A DNA stretch of 12,415 bases, taken from positions 1-12,415 of the forward strand of contig DJBY01000072.1 of the NCBI GenBank assembly GCA_002430605.1. Reading direction: 5' to 3'. The position numbers and the translations under genes are program-made. The notes under the pieces are model-generated. The model was not told the origin of the DNA, searched no databases, and was given only the letters and a program-made list of their open reading frames with translations. The DNA is from Opitutia bacterium UBA5964 (GTDB lineage Bacteria > Verrucomicrobiota > Verrucomicrobiia > Opitutales > Coraliomargaritaceae). Within the stretch, counting starts at the first letter, position 1. Every line of letters begins with the position of its first letter. This document shows positions 8,083 through 12,415 of this stretch, piece by piece.

Positions 8083-8520
8083 ATGAAAGCGACAGATACC
8101 TATTTAAAGACCAAAGACCGAGTGGATCTAACCGCGATGATCGACGTGGTTTTCCTGTTATTGATCTACTTCATGGTGACCACCACGATCATGAAGCAAG
8201 AAGCTGATTTGGGCATCAAGTTGCCCACCAGTGTCCCTGCCGCGCCTGATACGCCACTGCCGGAAGAGCATCTCGTCGACATATTGTCTGATGGTAGCAT
8301 TCTATTTAACGGTGCTCCGCTGGGCGATCCTGCGGGATTCCAGCTGCCGGAGCTCGTCGGACTGCTGACACAAATTCGCGCTTCCTCCGAGCGGGCGGGC
8401 TTTAAAACCCTGATTCTCATCAACCCAGACGAGATGACTGAGCAGCAGGCGATCGTGAATGTCATGAACGCTTGCGTAGAGGCTAAAGTTACCTCCGTCA
8501 CCTTCGCCTCAGGCGAATAA
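8083..8520 (+). CDS. exbD: ExbD/TolR-family protein 2
   Basis: A 145-residue second ExbD-like protein with a basic tail (1-13), a membrane helix (about 18-36) and a periplasmic domain (about 60-145). Its motif is DLTAMIDVVFLLLIYFM, keeping the membrane Asp (D21) but with Ala in place of the Pro found in its neighbour and in most family members. Outside the helix the two ExbD proteins are quite different, so they are old paralogues and may form a mixed dimer in the ExbB pore. It lies 18 bp before the VWA gene. Confidence 0.93.
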   Translation: MKATDTYLKTKDRVDLTAMIDVVFLLLIYFMVTTTIMKQEADLGIKLPTSVPAAPDTPLPEEHLVDILSDGSILFNGAPLGDPAGFQLPELVGLLTQIRASSERAGFKTLILINPDEMTEQQAIVNVMNACVEAKVTSVTFASGE

Positions 8521-8538
8521 CCCATCATTCTTAGAGTT

Positions 8539-9705
8539 ATGTCTGATTCCCGTCCATTTTACCTCCGCTGGTTTACCGGAAGCCGCCTGGCAATGGTGAT
8601 TGGCATTAGTTTAGCCATTCACTTTGTGATTGGCGCCTTTTTTGGAGGGATGGTGATCTTTGATCACCTAAAGGCTCCCGAACCGCAACTGGAGGCGCCG
8701 GCCATCCCAGAAAGCATCGACCCAATGAAGCGGGAATATAAGATCAAGATGAAGCGGTCACAGCAACAGTCCGCCGCCCCACTGCCGATTCCGATCATCG
8801 CGGAGATTCCCTCCGACTTGAGTCTGGATAATATCGACCTCAATATATCCAATCCCCGCAGTGACGTGCGCATTCGCGGTGCCGGAGACGGCGATGGTAC
8901 TGGCAAAGGTTTCGGTGATGGCTTTGGCGATGGTGCAGGCATGGACTTGGATATTAAGATCGATTTCTTCGGGATTTCAGGCGGTGGCAAACACATCGTG
9001 TTTGTCATCGATCTTTCGGATTCTTTAAGGGAATCAGGAAAAGAAATGATTATGCGTAGGGAAGCCACTCGAGTGATCGAAGAGCTACCGCTAGAGGTCA
9101 ATTTTGGATTAATTTTCTTTGCCGGACCGACCTGGCCTGGCATGGATGACGTTCGGGATTCCGCAGAGAATTGGGTTTCGAGCCCTGCAAGTGGTTCGCC
9201 CGGCGCCGCAGCTGATTCCTTCCGCCCCAAGAAGTGGAGTCGACTACCCACAGTCCGTTATTTCAGTGCTGATTCTTCCGCACGAAAAAAGGCACTCAAA
9301 GCAATCCGCGAGACCCCCACCCTGTTCGGTACAATCTTTGATGTACCGATGTATATGGCACTCACAATGGACCCTATCCCAGACACGATTTTCTTCATGA
9401 CGGATGGCCAGTGTATCGAAGATCGAGGCATTACGCAAATTAGCCGTATGGTCGAACAACTTAAATCTCAGGGTAAAAAAATCCCCGTCATTCACACGAT
9501 CGGATTAGGCATCTCCTCAAATGCTCACCTCGATAGTATAGCTGCTCTTGGAAAAGGTGAGTCGAGGTATGTCACCCCACAGGCTTACCAGCAAAAATAT
9601 GGAAACTCACCGTTTCCACCCAGCAAAGAACCACGTTTTGAAACGAGTGGAGCAATCCCGATCGTGCCAAAGGACGAGTATCCTATCAAATTTGAAATCA
9701 AGTAA
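8539..9705 (+). CDS. Membrane-anchored VWA protein with TonB-like N-terminus
   Basis: A 388-residue protein. Residues 1-14 are a short cytoplasmic tail, 15-40 one membrane helix (LAMVIGISLAIHFVIGAFFG), 45-90 a Pro-rich stretch (EAPAIPESIDP, PLPIPIIAEIP), and 112-136 a Gly/Asp-rich linker. From about 151 a von Willebrand factor A fold starts with IVFVIDLSDS. The metal site (MIDAS) looks complete: D158-x-S160-x-S162, a Thr in ETPTLFGTIF (T261 or T265) and D289 in MTDG. Between the second and third metal-binding parts is an extra loop (about 197-245, with SPASGSPGAAADSF). VWA domains bind protein or glycan ligands through a divalent metal. The N-terminal layout and position after exbB-exbD-exbD match TonB, but no TonB C-terminal domain is present. 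It is the last gene of the operon. Confidence 0.92.
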   Translation: MSDSRPFYLRWFTGSRLAMVIGISLAIHFVIGAFFGGMVIFDHLKAPEPQLEAPAIPESIDPMKREYKIKMKRSQQQSAAPLPIPIIAEIPSDLSLDNIDLNISNPRSDVRIRGAGDGDGTGKGFGDGFGDGAGMDLDIKIDFFGISGGGKHIVFVIDLSDSLRESGKEMIMRREATRVIEELPLEVNFGLIFFAGPTWPGMDDVRDSAENWVSSPASGSPGAAADSFRPKKWSRLPTVRYFSADSSARKKALKAIRETPTLFGTIFDVPMYMALTMDPIPDTIFFMTDGQCIEDRGITQISRMVEQLKSQGKKIPVIHTIGLGISSNAHLDSIAALGKGESRYVTPQAYQQKYGNSPFPPSKEPRFETSGAIPIVPKDEYPIKFEIK

Positions 9706-9957
9706 TACAACTTGCTTTGAACACCTCCCAAGCACTTCTGGTACTTCTATACATAGAGACTACCTTCAACGGTTAGAGCTGAATAATAAGATGTTAGGGC
9801 AGAGTGTATTGAGTGAGACATACTGGCTGGAGTGAATTTTGGCTTTCCGCAAGGCGAGTGCTTTCTGCGCCTCTTTGCACTGCTTCTCCGCGCTCGGTAT
9901 GTATAGAACGATGATCCTTGAGGCCTCCGCCCACTTGACAATACGAGTCAGCAATCA
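9706..9957. other. Intergenic region between the operon and the sulfatase gene
   Basis: These 252 bp hold no recognised gene. A 62-codon minus-strand frame (9954-9766) could be chance or a small remnant; it matches nothing I recognise. TTGACA at 9935-9940 is a perfect -35 hexamer on the plus strand, but no good -10 follows at 16-18 bp, so I do not call a promoter. No stem-loop with a U-run was found after the VWA gene. Confidence 0.5.
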
Positions 9958-11397
9958 ATGCAAAATGAACGTTTCCTCAATTTGCTCAAAACGAAAATAA
10001 ATAAACCGATGAGCCCCACACTTAATCTGCTCGCCCTAGCTGTCTTCCAGCTTTTGCCGCTCAGCGTCTCCGCCACTGCAGCCACGCCGACGAAAGACAC
10101 GCGACCGAATATTATATTCATCCTGTGCGATGACTTAGGCTATGGAGATCTGGCAGTGAACGGGCATCCCTATGTAAAGTCTCCCAATATAGATCGCTTG
10201 GCCGCCGAGGGACTCACCATTCAAAATGCCTACACGAGTGCCGCTTGGTGCGCGCCGAGTCGCTACGCGCTGATGAGTGGTCGCTATCCGGCGCACTATT
10301 TCCAAAAGTCGCTGAGGATGGACGCTGCAGCGCCCAACCTTTACCATACATTAAAAAGTGTCGGCTATACGACGGCTCATTTTGGAAAATGGCACATGAG
10401 CGGTGAAGGGGCAGATGTACCAACTGCTGCTGATTATGGAGTCGATGAGGATTTTATCCATAACGGTAAAGACGAAGGTTGGACCAAGGAAGAGCGTGAT
10501 CAACCACACTGGCGCGAGAATACGACTCAGCGTTACGTTAATTTAGCGATTGATTTCATCGAAAAACAAACAGCGACTGAGTCGCCATTTTACCTAAATC
10601 TTTGGGTCTATCCGACCCATTCCTACATTGATCCGCGCGCCGACATGCTGGAGCCCTATCGCGATCTTCAGGTCGACATTCAAGATTTTGAGAATCCCCT
10701 GATGCGGGACTTTCTTACTTGGATTAGCACGCAAGGCGATCTCGAGGCAGCGATGCGTGCCTACTGCTCCGATGTGACAGAATTAGATAATCAGATCGGG
10801 CGCCTGCTTAAGGCACTCCAAGACTTAGGTATCGACGAAAACACACTGATTGTCTTCTCCAGCGATAACGGCCCACCGCCGCTTGGAGGCGTTCACAATC
10901 GCGATCAGCTGGCTGAGCGTATTCAGGCACGACCCACTCTAATTAATTGCGTAGGCTCATCTGGACCCTTTCGAGATCGCAAGATCTCCTTGCACGACGG
11001 AGGGACGCGAGTGCCTTTCTTCGTGCGCTGGCCCGGCAAGGTACCTAGCGGAAAAATAGACTCCGAGACAATCTTTACTGGAGTTGACCTGCTGCCGACC
11101 CTAGCAAGTCTTGTCGGCGCGGATATCCCCAAAAACATTGATGGGGAAAACCTAGTTGCTGCGTTGGCGGGGCAATCGACCAAGCGTGCAGGTCCGCACT
11201 ATTGGAACGATCGACCAGGCTGGACGACTCTGCGCGACAACCAATGGAAGGCCCATCTGCAGAAAGGAAAAGTTAGACTTTTTAATATTCTTGAGGACCC
11301 GTCCGAGTCCAACGATTTATCTCAACGCCTCCCTGAAAGAGCGTCGCATTACCTTGCTCTCCTCAAGGCTTGGGAAGCGGAAGTGCTGAGTCAGTAA
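9958..11397 (+). CDS. Secreted type I sulfatase
   Basis: A 479-residue, apparently complete arylsulfatase-type enzyme of the alkaline phosphatase superfamily, which hydrolyses sulfate esters, here probably on a polysaccharide or glycan. Metal and active-site motifs are in the expected order: CDDLGYGDL (D58, D59), CAPSRYALMSG (C98, the Cys converted to formylglycine), FGKWH (K144, H146), THS (H221), SSDNGPP (D303, N304) and RKISLHDGGTRVP (K342). The C-terminus has the usual LFNILEDPSESNDL turn. An N-terminal hydrophobic segment (about 22-38) with Ala-rich cut sites near 40 marks export. The start is uncertain: ATG at 9958 supplies a basic n-region, while ATG at 10009 (residue 18) would leave almost none; neither has a clear ribosome site. 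A maturase is needed for activity and is not in this window. The substrate cannot be told from motifs alone. Confidence 0.93.
   Translation: MQNERFLNLLKTKINKPMSPTLNLLALAVFQLLPLSVSATAATPTKDTRPNIIFILCDDLGYGDLAVNGHPYVKSPNIDRLAAEGLTIQNAYTSAAWCAPSRYALMSGRYPAHYFQKSLRMDAAAPNLYHTLKSVGYTTAHFGKWHMSGEGADVPTAADYGVDEDFIHNGKDEGWTKEERDQPHWRENTTQRYVNLAIDFIEKQTATESPFYLNLWVYPTHSYIDPRADMLEPYRDLQVDIQDFENPLMRDFLTWISTQGDLEAAMRAYCSDVTELDNQIGRLLKALQDLGIDENTLIVFSSDNGPPPLGGVHNRDQLAERIQARPTLINCVGSSGPFRDRKISLHDGGTRVPFFVRWPGKVPSGKIDSETIFTGVDLLPTLASLVGADIPKNIDGENLVAALAGQSTKRAGPHYWNDRPGWTTLRDNQWKAHLQKGKVRLFNILEDPSESNDLSQRLPERASHYLALLKAWEAEVLSQ
9965..9979. promoter_or_regulatory. Candidate operator-like box at the sulfatase start
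   Basis: ATGAACGTTTCCTCA matches ATAAACGTTTCGTCA (the plus-strand reading of boxes 1 and 2) at 13 of 15 positions. It overlaps codons 3-8 if translation starts at 9958, or lies in the leader if it starts at 10009. It could be chance; a shared regulator is only suggested. Confidence 0.2.
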
Positions 11398-11473
11398 TAC
11401 CGACTTAAAAAAGGTTTAACCTAGCATCGAGCGCTTCGAAACAGCCAGCGAACTATACCTGAAGGAATGGTTG
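11398..11473. other. Convergent intergenic gap between two sulfatase genes
   Basis: These 76 bp separate the 3' ends of the two converging sulfatase genes. On the minus strand AGGTTAAACCT is followed by six T (11412-11407), which might be a weak terminator for the minus-strand gene, but the stem is too short to call with confidence. Confidence 0.3.
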
Positions 11474-12415
11474 CTACCTCAGCAGCTTCATTTTCGATGC
11501 TTCAGGCTTCGCGGCTGATGGAGCTGTGGAGTCGGTGAATTCGCCAAACGGACGGCCGGGAATCTCACCAATGTAGTCAGTGAGCCGCTGCTTGAGCTTC
11601 TCGGCAACTTCAGGCATCTGGCTGTGAAGATTGCTTGTCTCGTCTGGGTCGTTGGTCAAATTGTAAAGCTGGTCGTCGTCGAAGTAAGTCGAATGGGTGT
11701 GGGCTGCCAGCGAGCCTAGCTGGCGGTTGTCCACATAGTATGGTCGCGGCTCAGTGTATTTGCCAGTCGCGGTGTTGCCCTCGACCCGTTCCCACAGATA
11801 ACCTTTATCAATCTGAGCATAGATCTCAGGGGTGTAGCGCACAGCAACGTATTTGAAGGTCTTGGTGCGCACGGCTCGAGCATAGCCAATCTCGCAGAAA
11901 AGTGCATCCCGCACCACAGCCTGGCTACCTTTGAGCACCGGCAGCAAGCTGACGCCATCCACCTCTCGGGTCGGCAGGTTTGCAGCACCCGTCAACTCAA
12001 GCAGGGTCGGCGCAAGGTCGACTTGGCTGACGATTTCGTCATAGCTACGGCCGGGTGAGGTGATGCCATTGGGCCAGTTCAGCACCAGTGGCACCCGCAT
12101 ACCAATATCGTAGAGCGAGGATTTACCCCAGACCAGTGGCCCCGAAACCGTCTTCTCACCATGATCGGCAGTAAAAATAATCAAGGTGTCGTTGCGAATG
12201 CCGTGTTGATTGAGTTTGTTGACGATCGCGGCGAGCGAGTGGTCGAGCCAGGTTTCACGAGCGGAAACGGGATTCTTACCCGCCGCCTTGACCTCATCGA
12301 TAATCTTCTGTCGTGGTGGCATGAAGGAGTAATCCTCGTTGGGCAGGTAGCCCGCACTGGTGTAGCCATTGTCGGCGCGCAGCGTTTTGATCAGATCGTT
12401 GCGCACCGGTCCGTG
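11474..12415 (-). CDS. Sulfatase, C-terminal part (5' end off the right edge)
   Basis: The frame is open to the right edge (first visible residues HGPVRNDLIK) and ends at TAG 11476-11474, giving about 313 visible residues. The GTG at 12406 is in frame but is not a real start because homologous sequence continues before it. Sulfatase/alkaline phosphatase superfamily motifs are present: IIFTADHGE (metal-binding Asp-His, codons at 12166-12161), then GKSSLYDIGMRVPLVLNW with the conserved Lys and RVP, QVDLAPTLLELTG, and the C-terminal LYNLTNDPDETSNL. The catalytic Cys region lies outside the window. Its DHGE motif differs from the SSDNG of the neighbouring sulfatase, so the two belong to different subfamilies and probably act on different sulfate positions or substrates. 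A signal peptide cannot be checked here. Confidence 0.92.
   Translation of the reverse strand, partial: HGPVRNDLIKTLRADNGYTSAGYLPNEDYSFMPPRQKIIDEVKAAGKNPVSARETWLDHSLAAIVNKLNQHGIRNDTLIIFTADHGEKTVSGPLVWGKSSLYDIGMRVPLVLNWPNGITSPGRSYDEIVSQVDLAPTLLELTGAANLPTREVDGVSLLPVLKGSQAVVRDALFCEIGYARAVRTKTFKYVAVRYTPEIYAQIDKGYLWERVEGNTATGKYTEPRPYYVDNRQLGSLAAHTHSTYFDDDQLYNLTNDPDETSNLHSQMPEVAEKLKQRLTDYIGEIPGRPFGEFTDSTAPSAAKPEASKMKLLR

Noticed and set aside
8664..9251. 195-codon minus-strand frame inside the VWA gene
   Set aside because: It lies antisense to a strong, motif-bearing gene. Its Ser/Pro-rich sequence is the mirror of the Gly-rich linker and other codons.
2638..9705. Zorya-type anti-phage system, because of the ExbB/ExbD-like motor genes
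   Set aside because: Zorya has a ZorA with a long cytoplasmic tail and a ZorB with an OmpA-like domain, plus helicase or nuclease effectors. This operon has ordinary-length ExbB and ExbD and no nucleic-acid enzymes.
9766..9954. 62-codon minus-strand frame upstream of the sulfatase
   Set aside because: Short, unrecognised and without a clear ribosome site. It could be a remnant, but nothing in the sequence supports calling a gene or pseudogene.
9935..9966. Sigma-70 promoter for the sulfatase using TTGACA at 9935-9940
   Set aside because: No acceptable -10 hexamer lies 16-18 bp downstream; CAAAAT is 20 bp away.

Overview
The window looks like chromosomal DNA of a marine or gut-type Verrucomicrobiota (an Opitutae/Puniceicoccales-like organism is my best guess). 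This is inferred from gene content: secreted sulfatases, a large surface protein made of concanavalin/LamG-like units, and an energised-envelope operon with ExbB, two ExbD, TPR and VWA proteins, at roughly 50-55% GC with few clear Shine-Dalgarno sites. No ribosomal or tRNA marker is present to confirm the taxonomy.

Layout. Positions 1-2291 (minus strand) hold the 5' three-quarter-kilocodon of a large exported protein that runs off the left edge. It contains at least three LamG-like units, each opening with a Y-x-H-Y-D-A motif, and one fibronectin type III domain. Positions 2292-2637 are an AT-rich divergent intergenic region. It carries repeated palindromic boxes (core AAACGTTT, extended TGACGAAACGTTTAT) and a 10-bp-stem hairpin. 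Positions 2638-9705 (plus strand) form one tight six-gene operon: a 1034-aa exported TPR protein, a 376-aa exported TPR-like protein, ExbB, ExbD, a second ExbD, and a membrane-anchored VWA protein. Positions 9706-9957 are a short region with no recognised gene. Positions 9958-11397 (plus) encode a complete secreted type I sulfatase. It converges with a second, partial sulfatase on the minus strand (11474 to the right edge).

How the genes may work together. ExbB/ExbD families form a proton-driven inner-membrane motor that normally acts on TonB. Here the gene in the usual TonB position encodes a protein with a TonB-like N-terminus (short cytoplasmic tail, one membrane helix, Pro-rich stretch), but after a Gly/Asp-rich linker it ends in a VWA domain with an intact MIDAS motif. 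The two leading TPR proteins are predicted to be periplasmic. The simplest reading is a proton-powered complex that presents or mechanically moves a metal-dependent adhesion domain in the periplasm, scaffolded by TPR proteins. This is the most interesting system in the window. The divergent LamG protein shares its promoter region, and thus possibly a repressor, with the operon. A 13/15 match to the same box lies at the start of the first sulfatase, which would tie both loci into a polysaccharide-responsive regulon. That regulatory link is inference.
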